From: Magnetococcales bacterium
GTDB taxonomy: Bacteria; Pseudomonadota; Magnetococcia; Magnetococcales; UBA8363
Direction: 5' to 3'
DNA: 64,000 bases
Assembly: GCA_002753515.1 (NCBI GenBank)
Contig: PEAK01000008.1
Location: forward strand, 1-64,000
The position numbers and the translations under genes are program-made. A model generated the notes under the pieces. The model saw nothing but the letters and a program-made list of their open reading frames with translations. It did no database searches and was not told where the DNA came from. Shown here one piece after another: positions 53,048-62,201 of this stretch. The stretch's first letter is position 1. The number at the start of each line of letters is the position of its first letter.

Positions 53048-54664
53048 ATGCCGAAAATTTGCCAAGCACTCATCAGCGTTACCGATAAAAACGGCCTGGA
53101 CCGTTTTGCCCGGGGGCTTGTTACCCTGGGTGTTCGCATCCTCTCCACGGGTGGAACGGCCCGATACCTCAAGGATCACGGCATTGCCGTGACCGATGTA
53201 TCCGACTATACCGGATTTCCCGAGATGTTGGATGGCCGGGTCAAGACGCTGCATCCGAAAATTCACGGGGGTCTTTTGGGTATTCGTGGCAATGCGGACC
53301 ACGAAGCTCAGATGGCGAGCCATGGCATTGCCGCCATCGACATGGTGGTGGTCAATTTGTACCCGTTTGTGCAGACGGTGGCGGCCCCGGATTGCACATT
53401 GGCGCATGCCATTGAGAACATCGACATCGGTGGTCCCGCTATGTTGCGTTCGGCGGCCAAAAATCATGCCGGGGTGACGGTGATTTGCGACCCGGGCGAC
53501 TATGACGCCATTTTGAATGAAATGCATCAGCATGCCGGGTCGGTGCATCCGCAGACCAACTTTAAGTTGGCCATGAAAGTGTTTGCCCAGACGGCGGCGT
53601 ATGATGCGGCCATTTCCAACTGGCTTTCCTCGTTGGATGAGAAGCAGCAACCCACGCAATTTCCGGCGGTGATGACCATGCAGTTTCACAAGCGTCAAGA
53701 GATGCGTTATGGGGAAAACCCGCACCAATTGGCGGCGTTTTATGAAGAGCGACCGATTATTGACATGGCGACTGTTGCCCAGGCCAAACCGTTGCAGGGC
53801 AAGGAGCTTTCATTCAACAATATTCACGATGCCAACGGTGCTTTTGAACTGGTCAAGGAGTTCGCCCAGGCGGCGGTGGTGGTGGTGAAGCATACCAACC
53901 CGTGTGGTGTGGCGTTGGATGATGACCTTCTGGCCGCCTATTGTCGGGCACGGGATACCGATCCGGTTTCCGCCTTTGGAGGCATCATTGCCTGCAATCG
54001 ACCGGTGACGGCTCCTTTGGCGCAGGAAATTGCCAAAACGTTTGTCGAAGCGGTCATAGCCCCGGGTTTTGACGCTGAGGCGCGTGCCATTTTGGCGACC
54101 AAGGCCAATCTTCGCTTGTTGGAGACGCCGCCCCTCGGGCCGACCACCATGGCGAAGCCCCCCTTGTATCACCCGGGATTCTTAGACATGAAACGTGTTC
54201 GCGGGGGGGTGTTGCTCCAGGAGGGGGACCATCATGTGTTGCGCAGAGAGGATTTGAAAATTGTCACCCATCGCCCCCCGAATGAACGGGAATTTGGCGA
54301 TTTGCTGTTTGCCTGGACGATAGCCAAGCATGTGAAGTCCAATGCCATTGTTTATGCCCGGAATGTGACGACGGTTGGCGTTGGCGCGGGACAGATGAGC
54401 CGGGTGGATGCCTCGCGCATTGCGGTTTGGAAAGCCAGGGAGGCGCAGCAAACCATGAAACGTCAGGAGGATTGGTTGGTTGGTTCGGTCATGGCGTCGG
54501 ACGCCTTTTTTCCCTTCCGGGATGGCATTGATGCCGCTGCGCAAGCCGGGGCATCGGCGGTCATTCAGCCCGGGGGATCTATTCGTGACCAGGAGGTGAT
54601 CGATGCCGCCAATGAGGCGGGTATGGCCATGGTCTTTACCGGGGTGCGGCATTTTAAACATTAG
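53048..54664 (+). CDS. purH: Bifunctional purine biosynthesis protein PurH
   Basis: 538 residues from ATG 53048 (track start is 15 codons longer). It has AICAR transformylase and IMP cyclohydrolase: the N-terminal MGS-like part (ALISVTDKNGLDRFARGLVTLGVRILSTGGT) does the ring closure, and the C-terminal part has KHTNPCG, SAFGGIIACNRPV and GAGQMSRVDA for formyl transfer. It catalyses the last two steps of IMP synthesis. Cotranscribed with rsmB. Confidence 0.97.
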   Translation: MPKICQALISVTDKNGLDRFARGLVTLGVRILSTGGTARYLKDHGIAVTDVSDYTGFPEMLDGRVKTLHPKIHGGLLGIRGNADHEAQMASHGIAAIDMVVVNLYPFVQTVAAPDCTLAHAIENIDIGGPAMLRSAAKNHAGVTVICDPGDYDAILNEMHQHAGSVHPQTNFKLAMKVFAQTAAYDAAISNWLSSLDEKQQPTQFPAVMTMQFHKRQEMRYGENPHQLAAFYEERPIIDMATVAQAKPLQGKELSFNNIHDANGAFELVKEFAQAAVVVVKHTNPCGVALDDDLLAAYCRARDTDPVSAFGGIIACNRPVTAPLAQEIAKTFVEAVIAPGFDAEARAILATKANLRLLETPPLGPTTMAKPPLYHPGFLDMKRVRGGVLLQEGDHHVLRREDLKIVTHRPPNEREFGDLLFAWTIAKHVKSNAIVYARNVTTVGVGAGQMSRVDASRIAVWKAREAQQTMKRQEDWLVGSVMASDAFFPFRDGIDAAAQAGASAVIQPGGSIRDQEVIDAANEAGMAMVFTGVRHFKH

Positions 54665-54844
54665 GGGCGTGGGACGGTCGGATTGATTCGCGACCATTTC
54701 GGTTGTAGGCATCGTTATTGCATTTAACGGACATTGGCAGTGCGCTGTAAGGATGTGGGATACGGCGTGTAACTGGCCATCGTGACCTTCACGCCTTGAG
54801 AACGGGCAGGAGGGTGTTGCGACCAGCCAAAAATGGAGGGAAAC

Positions 54845-55144
54845 ATGTCAGAAATGCAACGCGTGCATCATTCCGCTGCGGAAGCGGTCCACACCCCGGA
54901 AATTCCTGGTGAGGAGTTACGGGTGTACATCGAACGCATTGAACGGTTGGAAGAGGAGAAAACGGGGTTGAGCCAGGATATTCGTGACCTTTATCTGGAG
55001 GCCAAGGGTAACGGATTTGATCCCAAGGTGATGAAGGAGATTATCAAACTGCGGAAAAAAGACCCGGAGGAAGTGGATGAAGAGGATGCTGTATTGCACC
55101 TGTACAAGCAGGCGTTGGGGATGATGCAGCCGACCATTCAATAG
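54845..55144 (+). CDS. gapR: GapR-family (DUF2312) DNA-binding protein
   Basis: 99 residues from ATG 54845, with GGAGGG three bases upstream. The family core is IERIERLEEEKTGLSQDIRDLYLEAKGNGFDPKVMKEIIKLRKKDPEEVDEEDAVLHLYKQAL. GapR of Caulobacter is a nucleoid protein that binds overtwisted AT-rich DNA ahead of replication and transcription. It has a short N-terminal extension (SEMQRVHHSAAEAVHTPEIPGE). A terminator follows at once. Common in alphaproteobacteria, supporting the lineage inference. Confidence 0.93.
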   Translation: MSEMQRVHHSAAEAVHTPEIPGEELRVYIERIERLEEEKTGLSQDIRDLYLEAKGNGFDPKVMKEIIKLRKKDPEEVDEEDAVLHLYKQALGMMQPTIQ

Positions 55145-55169
55145 CCCTGGAGCCCGGGACTTTGGGATG

Positions 55170-55200
55170 AAGGGGGGGGGATGCTGATTCCCCCCTTTTT
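55170..55200 (+). terminator. Rho-independent terminator after gapR
   Basis: AAGGGGGG...CCCCCCTT forms an 8-bp stem around a short loop (extra G bases and ATGCTGATT), ending in five T. It lies 26 bases after the gapR stop. A strong call. Confidence 0.8.
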
Positions 55201-55244
55201 AATTTGGCATGGGAGATGGCAATCATGACGGGAATCACGATGGC

Positions 55245-57740
55245 ATGACCGTCATAAAGCGATTTGTGACCGATCTTGACCGGCGTAGCGGCTCTTTATT
55301 CCATATCCACGATCCCGAGACCGGGGCCATGGTGGGGTATGGGTGTCAAGAATTTTATCGTTGGACCATGGCTTGGGCGGAAAGGTTACGCTTGGGTCCA
55401 GACCAAGTGGTCCTGGTTTTTGGCCGCACCACCCCGATGATGATGGCGGCCTGGTTGGGGGCGATCGTGGCGGGTCGGTTGCCGGCTTTTTTGTCTTATC
55501 CCAGCCCGAAAACCTCCCCCGAGGCCTTTGCGGAAAAGTTGGCCAATTATCGGAACCGATTTCAAAGCACGATGTTCGTCGGCGAACTGGAAGACCGGCA
55601 AACCTGGCCGGACCTGCTGTCCCCGGAATCGCTGCCAAGTGTCGATTCCTTTGAAAATAGATCCGATCCCGAAGGCGCAGGGGATCCCCCCCTGTTTCTG
55701 CAATGCTCCTCCGGCACCACGGGTTTGCAAAAGGCGGTTCTCATCCGGGAATCCCAGCTTGTTGCCCAGATTGACAGGTATCGTGCGGCATTGAACCTCG
55801 ATGCGCACACCGACCGCATCGTCAGTTGGTTGCCGCTGTATCACGATATGGGCTTGGTCGCGACCTTTCTGTTGCCTTTGCTGACCCGAACACCGGTTTA
55901 TTATCTGGATCCCTTTCAATGGGCGGCGACGCCCGGTTTGTTGCTGGCAACACTGGAACGGTATCGGGGGACGCTGACCTGGTTGCCCAATTTTGCTTTT
56001 TCATTTTTGTGTAAAGAGAAGCATCGTTACCGCCTGGACCATGTTCGTGGGTTCATCAATTGTTCCGAGCCGGTCAGTTTGGGTGGTTTTCAACGCTTCA
56101 TGGCAACGCATGGCGTTCTTCCGGGGCAATTGTCCGTCTGTTACGCCCTGGCGGAAAATGTGTTCGCTGCCAGCCAGAGTCCCATGGGGCACACCCCCCG
56201 ATGGCTTTCGTTGGATGCGTCCGCTTTGCTCCGGCATCAGGTTGTTGTTCAGGGTGGTGACCGGGCACTGGATGGAGCGTCGCAGCCCCAGGCCGGTCAG
56301 CGCGCCATCATCAGTTGCGGTCCGCCGCTGTCGGGGGTGGAGGTGCGTATTCAACCGCGAGCGGGGGCGGACGTGGGGGCCATTTTTTTGCGCGGTCCGT
56401 GTGCGGTCCGTGGCTATTATCAGGCACCTGCCATGGATGACGATGGATGGTTTCCCACCGGGGATCTGGGCTTCATGCATGCGGGGGAATTGTATGTGTG
56501 TGGTCGGCAGAAAGAGGTGATCATCCAGAATGGCAAGAACATCTATCCCCAGGATGTGGAAGCGATTCTCCATAGTCATCCTGCGGTTCACCCCGGGCGG
56601 GTGGCGGTTGTGGGGATGGAGGATCCCGAGTTGGATACCCAACGTACTTTCGCCCTGGTGGAACCAGAGCGTGCCATGACTCTTGATCAAAGGGTGTTGG
56701 TGGGTCAGGAATTGCAATCCCGTCTCGCTTGGCACCTGGATATTGCGGTTCAGGTGGCCGTTGTCCCTCGGGGATGGTTGCGCAAAACCTCCAGCGGCAA
56801 AATGGCTCGGGAGCAGAATTTACAGCGCTATCTGACGGGTTTGAAGGATCAGGTGCATGTGTGTGGCGATTCCCATGTGCGTATCTTTTGGACGGGCAAA
56901 ACGTCGCATCGCAACCTGTTCAAGGCGATTCATGCCCACTGGGTCGGCTTGTTGTGGTCCGACAATTGGCACAAGACGACCGCTTTTTTCAGCCAACTGG
57001 TGGCTCATCTACAACCTCGGGATTGTTTGGTGATTCAGGCGGGGGAGCCGGAGTGTCGCAGTATTTTTCCCGCCAGTCCCGATCCCGAGGCCCGGATTCG
57101 TCAGGCGGTTGCCGGGTATCGTGACTTTTTTCTTTTTTTAAAAAAGTTGTGGCCGGGGCGGTTGGCCTATATGACGGGCATTCCGACGGCACCCCGGGAT
57201 GGTGATAATGGGGATCCCCGTTGGCCGGTATGCGGTACGGCCACGGAGCGTTACCGGTATCAGCAGCTTTTTTATGGTGCCATGCAAGCCTTGTGTGCCG
57301 AGCTGTTGATTCATTTCATAGATGCCTGTACCCCCTTCCTGGCGGCGGACGGCATGATTGCCGCCGATGATTTGTTGGATGGGACGCATCTGATACCTTC
57401 CCGGGTGTCGGTTTATGTGGATTTGTTGGAAAAAAATTTCGGTGTCATCAATTGGGAAGCCAATGATATTCCTGAAGATATGCGTGCCTGGGATGGCAGT
57501 TATGCCCATTTCGCCCAATTGGTGCAAAACAAGGTGCGGGATCACCATCCTTTGGTGAGCAACCCCTCCTGGGAACGGATGGTTTCTTCGGGATTGTTGG
57601 ATTCATTGGATATTGTCGAATTGGTGACCATGCTCAACCAAGTCTGTGGTTTGAATATTGAGCCGGGTGGGGTTTATTGGAAAGATTTTGAATCGATTGA
57701 TGGCCTGTATAAAAAATTTGTGCTAGGATCAAATCTTTAA
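55245..57740 (+). CDS. Fatty-acyl-AMP ligase - SGNH hydrolase - acyl carrier fusion
   Basis: 831 residues from ATG 55245; an in-frame ATG at 55209 would add 12 low-complexity residues. Domain 1 (to about 525) is an acyl-AMP ligase with CSSGTTGLQKAVL (near 155) and GDLGFMHAGELYVCGRQKEVIIQNGKNIYPQDVEAIL. Domain 2 (about 535-725) looks like an SGNH hydrolase: GDSH near 541 and the catalytic DGTH near 712. Domain 3 is an acyl carrier protein, with phosphopantetheine serine near 787 in GLLDSLDIVELV. So one polypeptide could activate an acyl group, load it on the carrier and release or transfer it. No polyketide genes are nearby. Product unknown. Confidence 0.85.
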   Translation: MTVIKRFVTDLDRRSGSLFHIHDPETGAMVGYGCQEFYRWTMAWAERLRLGPDQVVLVFGRTTPMMMAAWLGAIVAGRLPAFLSYPSPKTSPEAFAEKLANYRNRFQSTMFVGELEDRQTWPDLLSPESLPSVDSFENRSDPEGAGDPPLFLQCSSGTTGLQKAVLIRESQLVAQIDRYRAALNLDAHTDRIVSWLPLYHDMGLVATFLLPLLTRTPVYYLDPFQWAATPGLLLATLERYRGTLTWLPNFAFSFLCKEKHRYRLDHVRGFINCSEPVSLGGFQRFMATHGVLPGQLSVCYALAENVFAASQSPMGHTPRWLSLDASALLRHQVVVQGGDRALDGASQPQAGQRAIISCGPPLSGVEVRIQPRAGADVGAIFLRGPCAVRGYYQAPAMDDDGWFPTGDLGFMHAGELYVCGRQKEVIIQNGKNIYPQDVEAILHSHPAVHPGRVAVVGMEDPELDTQRTFALVEPERAMTLDQRVLVGQELQSRLAWHLDIAVQVAVVPRGWLRKTSSGKMAREQNLQRYLTGLKDQVHVCGDSHVRIFWTGKTSHRNLFKAIHAHWVGLLWSDNWHKTTAFFSQLVAHLQPRDCLVIQAGEPECRSIFPASPDPEARIRQAVAGYRDFFLFLKKLWPGRLAYMTGIPTAPRDGDNGDPRWPVCGTATERYRYQQLFYGAMQALCAELLIHFIDACTPFLAADGMIAADDLLDGTHLIPSRVSVYVDLLEKNFGVINWEANDIPEDMRAWDGSYAHFAQLVQNKVRDHHPLVSNPSWERMVSSGLLDSLDIVELVTMLNQVCGLNIEPGGVYWKDFESIDGLYKKFVLGSNL

Positions 57741-57768
57741 AGATTTATGAATAACCTGGGAATGGCTA

Positions 57769-58275
57769 ATGATGCGCGCAATGTTTTTGAATCGGTTGAG
57801 TTTCATTATATTGATTGCCCTGTTCATTCAAGGGTTCATACCGGTTCCACTCCGGGCTGCCGAACAATGGGAGGGGGTGGTGGTGTATGTGTTGGATGGG
57901 GACAGCATCAAGGTGAAAGTGGATGGTCGGGTGAAGGTCGTTCGCTTGAAGGGGATTGATGCCCCGGAAAAGGGTCAGCCCCATGCGGAGGAGGCATCGC
58001 TCTTCGTCCGGCACCTGACACTGCACCAGCCCGTTACCCTGAAAGTTTTTGGTTTGGACAAATATGAGCGCGTACTGGCCGAGGTCACCATGAAAGATGG
58101 CCTCAATCTGAATCAGGAGATCGTGCGCCGGGGATTGGCCTGGCAACACATTGCCTATTCCAAGGATAAAACGCTACGAAGCCTGGAACGGGAAGCCCGG
58201 GATGCGCGGCTCGGGCTTTGGGCCGAGGCCAATCCGGAGCCGCCTTGGGTCTGGAAGCGGCGGCACGGGAAATAA
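57769..58275 (+). CDS. Secreted staphylococcal-nuclease-like protein
   Basis: 168 residues with a signal peptide (LSFIILIALFIQGFIPVPLRAAE). The SNase fold is visible: VVVYVLDGDSIKVKVDG, VRLKGIDAPEKGQPHAEE and the DKYERVLAEV arginine, then LNQEIVRRGLAWQH. The conserved Asp/Arg/Glu catalytic set appears present. It is likely a periplasmic or extracellular nuclease. It starts 28 bases after the FAAL fusion gene and may be cotranscribed. Confidence 0.9.
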   Translation: MMRAMFLNRLSFIILIALFIQGFIPVPLRAAEQWEGVVVYVLDGDSIKVKVDGRVKVVRLKGIDAPEKGQPHAEEASLFVRHLTLHQPVTLKVFGLDKYERVLAEVTMKDGLNLNQEIVRRGLAWQHIAYSKDKTLRSLEREARDARLGLWAEANPEPPWVWKRRHGK

Positions 58276-58285
58276 GGGCTTAGGA

Positions 58286-58957
58286 TCACAGGGAATCGTA
58301 AGAGCCGCGACGTTTTTTGGCCATGATGGATCCGGCAAACATTCCCAAACCCAATACAGCGGCCCCGGCAATAAAAAAAGAGGTGTCCGACTGGCGTTCC
58401 AGGGATTTTTTCTCATCCGTGATTCGCTTGAGTTCGCTGCTGAGTTGGTTGATCTTGGTTTTGAAATGTTTGTTTTCCTCATCGATCTTCAAAGTATTGT
58501 GCATCAACCCCTGCAAGCGTTCCAATTCGACCTGGCTTTGATTGAGCGTTTGGTTTATTTGTTTGACCTCGTTAAATCTTTTTTCAAGAACACTATGTTC
58601 GTTTCGCAAGGTTTCCAGATTTTGTTCCAAATCGGTCACGCGCAATGATGCCGGGACTTTGTCGGTGAGGTAGCGGTCAAGAATCCATCCATCCTTGTCA
58701 TTTTCATCGCGGACGCGACTCCAGCCATTGGCGTTTTTTTCCAGAACGCGTAATTTCATGCCACTCTTAAGCATGCGCACGATGCGATAATTGGTTTCTG
58801 GTCCACTGCGCATTGAAATATCGACGCTGTCGGCGACATAGTATGGGGCATCGACAGGGTTTGCACAGAGGGCTGGCTCGGGGGAGAAAAGCAGGCATCC
58901 CCCTATCGGGATGAGCCAGATCATGGTTTTTTGGATGGTTTTGGAAGTGTGGGACAT
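58286..58957 (-). CDS. Secreted SH3-domain protein with coiled coil (TIGR04211/YgiM type)
   Basis: 223 residues from ATG 58957 (the track start is 11 codons longer). Signal peptide (IWLIPIGGCLLFSPEPALCA), bacterial SH3 domain (SVDISMRSGPETNYRIVRMLKSGMKLRVLEKNANGWSRVR), a coiled coil (about 110-195), and a C-terminal membrane helix (FFIAGAAVLGLGMFAGSIMA) with a basic tail. This matches the TIGR04211 layout of YgiM. A cell-envelope attachment role is likely; function unproven. Convergent with the nuclease gene and divergent from argB. Confidence 0.9.
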   Translation of the reverse strand: MSHTSKTIQKTMIWLIPIGGCLLFSPEPALCANPVDAPYYVADSVDISMRSGPETNYRIVRMLKSGMKLRVLEKNANGWSRVRDENDKDGWILDRYLTDKVPASLRVTDLEQNLETLRNEHSVLEKRFNEVKQINQTLNQSQVELERLQGLMHNTLKIDEENKHFKTKINQLSSELKRITDEKKSLERQSDTSFFIAGAAVLGLGMFAGSIMAKKRRGSYDSL

Positions 58958-59043
58958 CGTGGACCAATAGTGGTTTGTAGTTTGCGTCAAGAAGGTTATT
59001 CTTGACCTGGATTAAAGCAACTCCCAAGCGAAAGGAGATGGCT

Positions 59044-59928
59044 ATGCCCGTCGAAGATCAAATCGGTAAAGCGCGAATTCTCATTGAGTCACTGCCTTAT
59101 ATGCGTCGTTTTGAGGGTAAGACCTTCGTCATCAAATACGGCGGGCACGCCATGGTTGAAGAATCATTAAAGGTATCCTTTGTCAAGGATGTCATCCTCA
59201 TGCGCCAAGTGGGTATCAAGCCCGTAGTGGTTCACGGTGGCGGCCCGCAGATCGGCCAAACCATGACCCGCATGGGACTCAAGCCGCAATTTGTGGACGG
59301 GCTGCGGGTCACGGACCAGGATACCATCAATGTAGTGGAGATGGTGCTGGCAGGCAAGGTAAACAAGGATATTGTGAGTTTAATCAATCTGAATGGTGGT
59401 CGGGCGGTGGGGTTGTCGGGCAAGGATGGGCACACCATCCAAGCGCGCAAACGTCAGCATGTGCGTCAGGGACCCGAATTGCAGTCACCGGAAATCATCG
59501 ATTTGGGCTGGGTCGGCGATGTGGAAAAAATCGATACCACCTTGCTGGATCTGTTATCCCAATCTACCCTGATTCCCGTGGTGGCCCCGGTGGGTGTTGG
59601 GGAGAGCGGTGAAACCTACAATATCAACGCCGATTCGGTTGCGGGTGCGCTGGCGGTGGCATTGCGGGCGGAAAAACTGATCCTCTTGACCGATGTTATT
59701 GGTGTCAAAGATAAAAATGGTCAGTTGATCAGCGAATTGAACCAGGAACAGGTACGCCGGTTGATGCAGCAGGAGGTGATAACCGGGGGGATGATTCCCA
59801 AGGTGGAAACCTGCATCAACGCCCGCAAGGGGGGGGTCGATTCCACCCATATCATTGACGGTCGTATCGAACACGCCCTGCTGTTGGAGGTGTTTACCGA
59901 CCAGGGGGTCGGCACGTGTGTTCGCTAA
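59044..59928 (+). CDS. argB: Acetylglutamate kinase
   Basis: 294 residues from ATG 59044: AAAGGAG sits six to seven bases upstream, while the ATG at 59038 touches it. Amino-acid-kinase fold: [70 protein letters not shown] and [10 protein letters not shown]. It phosphorylates N-acetylglutamate, the second step of arginine synthesis. Possibly arginine-feedback-inhibited, as the N-terminal extension helix ([21 protein letters not shown]) seen in regulated forms is present. Confidence 0.96.
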   Translation: MPVEDQIGKARILIESLPYMRRFEGKTFVIKYGGHAMVEESLKVSFVKDVILMRQVGIKPVVVHGGGPQIGQTMTRMGLKPQFVDGLRVTDQDTINVVEMVLAGKVNKDIVSLINLNGGRAVGLSGKDGHTIQARKRQHVRQGPELQSPEIIDLGWVGDVEKIDTTLLDLLSQSTLIPVVAPVGVGESGETYNINADSVAGALAVALRAEKLILLTDVIGVKDKNGQLISELNQEQVRRLMQQEVITGGMIPKVETCINARKGGVDSTHIIDGRIEHALLLEVFTDQGVGTCVR

Positions 59929-59969
59929 AATATTTGGCTAAACAATAAATAAGAGAAGTGTTCTTGACC

Positions 59970-61364
59970 ATGCCGCCAAAAAACAAAACAATGCCGCCAC
60001 CCGTGGAATCCAAGGATGAGCTGATCGCCTGGTTTCACGAGGGCAACAAGCCGCGCCAGGAATGGCGCGTTGGTACGGAACATGAAAAATTTGGATTCAG
60101 AAAGAAAGATTTGACCCCCATACCCTACGAAGGGGAAAGGGGGATTCATGCGCTCCTGCTGACCATGGGGGAAAAGTTTGCCTGGGAGATGGTCCTGGAA
60201 GCGGGTTTGCCGATTGCCCTGGTCAAGGGGGCGGCGGGGATCACCCTGGAGCCGGGGGGGCAATTGGAGTTGTCGGGCGCTCCCTTGAAAACCATTCATG
60301 AAACTCAGGATGAAATCAACGAGCATTTGCAACAGTTGGGGGCGGTGTGTCGTGATCTTGACATTGCCTTTCTTGGCATCGGTGCCCAACCCAAGTGGCC
60401 GTTTGCAAAAATTCCCTGGATGCCCAAAGGGCGCTATCGGGTGATGCGGGAGTATTTACCACAACGCGGACGGTTGAGTTTGGACATGATGGCCCGGACG
60501 GCGACGGTTCAGGCCAATCTGGATTATGCCGATGAAGCGGACATGGTCCGTAAATTTCGCCTGGCACTGGCGATTCAGCCGGTGGTGACGGCCTTGTTCG
60601 CCAATTCCCCGTTCATCGACGGCAAACCCAATGATTACCGCTCCTACCGGGCGCATATCTGGCATCATACCGACCCGGATCGATGCGGCATGTTGCCCTT
60701 TGTCTTTGAGGATGCGTTTGGCTTTGAACGCTACATGGAGTATGCCCTCAGTGTACCCATGCTGTTTTATTATCGACACGGTGTGTACCACCCGGCGGGT
60801 GGGGTGCCATTCGCTGAATTTTTTGCCGGTCGCTTACCGGCGTTGCCCGGGGAACGACCGACCATCGACGACTGGGCCATGCATCTCTCGACCCTGTTTC
60901 CCGATGTCCGCTTGAAGCGTTATCTGGAAACCCGGGGGGCGGATGCCGGCAATTCGGCAACCTTATGCGCATTGCCCGCCCTGTGGAAAGGATTGTTGTA
61001 TGACGACGATGCCCTGGAAGGGGCTTGGGAACGGGTGGCGGCCTGGTCGATGGAAGAAAGGGTGCAATTGCATCGTGATGTGCCGCGTTGGGGACTCGGT
61101 ACCCCGATTCCCGGCGGCGGAACGGTACGGCAGTTGGCCTTGGAACTCCTGGATTTGGCGCGGGACGGCTTGCAAACCCACAATGCCAGAAACGCCAACG
61201 GTTGCGATGAATCCATCTACTTGAAGGTGCTGTATCAATGGGCCGAGTCGGGTTTGTCGCCGGCGGATCGCTTGCTGAAGGCGTTTCACGAACGTTGGGG
61301 TGGTCGTGTCGATTCGGTGTTTTTGGAAGAAGAGTTTGAATCTTTTTACGGAGTCTGTAGCTGA
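59970..61364 (+). CDS. gshA: Glutamate-cysteine ligase, plant/alphaproteobacterial type
   Basis: 464 residues from ATG 59970 (track adds four residues). Starts with the family signature WRVGTEHEKFGF and includes GAAGITLEPGGQLELSG and QANLDYADEADMVRKFRLALAIQPVVTALFANSPF. It is the plant/alphaproteobacterial GCL family rather than the E. coli GshA family. It makes gamma-glutamylcysteine, the first step of glutathione. Follows argB by 41 bases; the stop overlaps the TauE start by one base. Confidence 0.94.
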   Translation: MPPKNKTMPPPVESKDELIAWFHEGNKPRQEWRVGTEHEKFGFRKKDLTPIPYEGERGIHALLLTMGEKFAWEMVLEAGLPIALVKGAAGITLEPGGQLELSGAPLKTIHETQDEINEHLQQLGAVCRDLDIAFLGIGAQPKWPFAKIPWMPKGRYRVMREYLPQRGRLSLDMMARTATVQANLDYADEADMVRKFRLALAIQPVVTALFANSPFIDGKPNDYRSYRAHIWHHTDPDRCGMLPFVFEDAFGFERYMEYALSVPMLFYYRHGVYHPAGGVPFAEFFAGRLPALPGERPTIDDWAMHLSTLFPDVRLKRYLETRGADAGNSATLCALPALWKGLLYDDDALEGAWERVAAWSMEERVQLHRDVPRWGLGTPIPGGGTVRQLALELLDLARDGLQTHNARNANGCDESIYLKVLYQWAESGLSPADRLLKAFHERWGGRVDSVFLEEEFESFYGVCS

Positions 61365-62179
61365 TGTTGGCGTCTGGGGTGATCTCTTTGTTTTTTGGTG
61401 CCGCCTTGGCCACCGGACTGGCAGCCGGGATCATCGCCGGAATGTTCGGAGTGGGTGGGGGGATCATCGTTGTTCCGGCATTGTTATTTTTGTTCGCCAA
61501 CATGGATGTCAACCAGGATGTTATCATGCATCTGGCGGTGGGAACTTCCCTGGCCACGATTGTGGTAACCAACAGTTCCGTAACCTTCAATCATCATCGG
61601 CGCGGTTCCGTGGATTGGCGCTTGGTTCTACTTTTCACTCCGAGTACCCTTTTGGGTGCTTGGTTGGGGTCGCATTTGGCGGCTACCATCAATGGGGCGG
61701 CGTTACGTCTGTTGTTTGGTTGCTTTGAAATTTTTGTCGGCTTGCAAATGCTGCGCGGTCAGAAGGGGGATGGGACAGGCAAACCCGTGTTGACGGGGAA
61801 ATTTGACCCGTTACTCGGGTTGGTGATCGGATCCATTTCCAGTTTATTCGGCATCGGTGGCGGGACTTTGGCGGTGCCAACGTTGAATTTGTTACGCGGT
61901 GTACCCATGCTCAAAGCTGTTGGTTCCGCATCGGCCATGGGTATCTTTTTGGCGTGTGCCGGTGCCCTTGGCTATATCCAATCCGGGTGGGGGCATGCCA
62001 GTTTGCCGCCCGGTTCTTTTGGGTTTGTCTTGCCAGAAGCTTTTTTGGGTATTGTTTGTGGTTCCTTGTTAACGACTTCCATAGGGGTACGGATGGCGCA
62101 CTCCCTGCCGCAAAAACTGTTAAAACGCGGATTTGGCGTTTTTCTGATCCTGGTCGGAATCAAACTGATTCTCAAGTGA
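61364..62179 (+). CDS. TauE/SafE-family sulfite/anion exporter
   Basis: 271 residues with about eight membrane helices; two inverted repeats carry the characteristic glycine signatures GMFGVGGGIIVVPALLF (near residue 28) and LFGIGGGTLAVPTL. The family exports sulfite, sulfoacetate, or similar anions. Its ATG overlaps the stop of gshA (TGATG), so it is translationally coupled to glutathione synthesis, hinting at sulfur-compound export; the substrate is unproven. Confidence 0.92.
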   Translation: MLASGVISLFFGAALATGLAAGIIAGMFGVGGGIIVVPALLFLFANMDVNQDVIMHLAVGTSLATIVVTNSSVTFNHHRRGSVDWRLVLLFTPSTLLGAWLGSHLAATINGAALRLLFGCFEIFVGLQMLRGQKGDGTGKPVLTGKFDPLLGLVIGSISSLFGIGGGTLAVPTLNLLRGVPMLKAVGSASAMGIFLACAGALGYIQSGWGHASLPPGSFGFVLPEAFLGIVCGSLLTTSIGVRMAHSLPQKLLKRGFGVFLILVGIKLILK

Positions 62180-62201
62180 GTGGCGCAGCGGGATCGGGTT
62201 A

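Noticed and set aside
54665-54844. Possible structured RNA between purH and gapR
   Set aside because: No tRNA or known RNA pattern could be recognised; no convincing stem-loop with a T-run.
60748-61590. 280-residue minus-strand ORF
   Set aside because: Antisense to gshA and TauE; biased composition, no motif.
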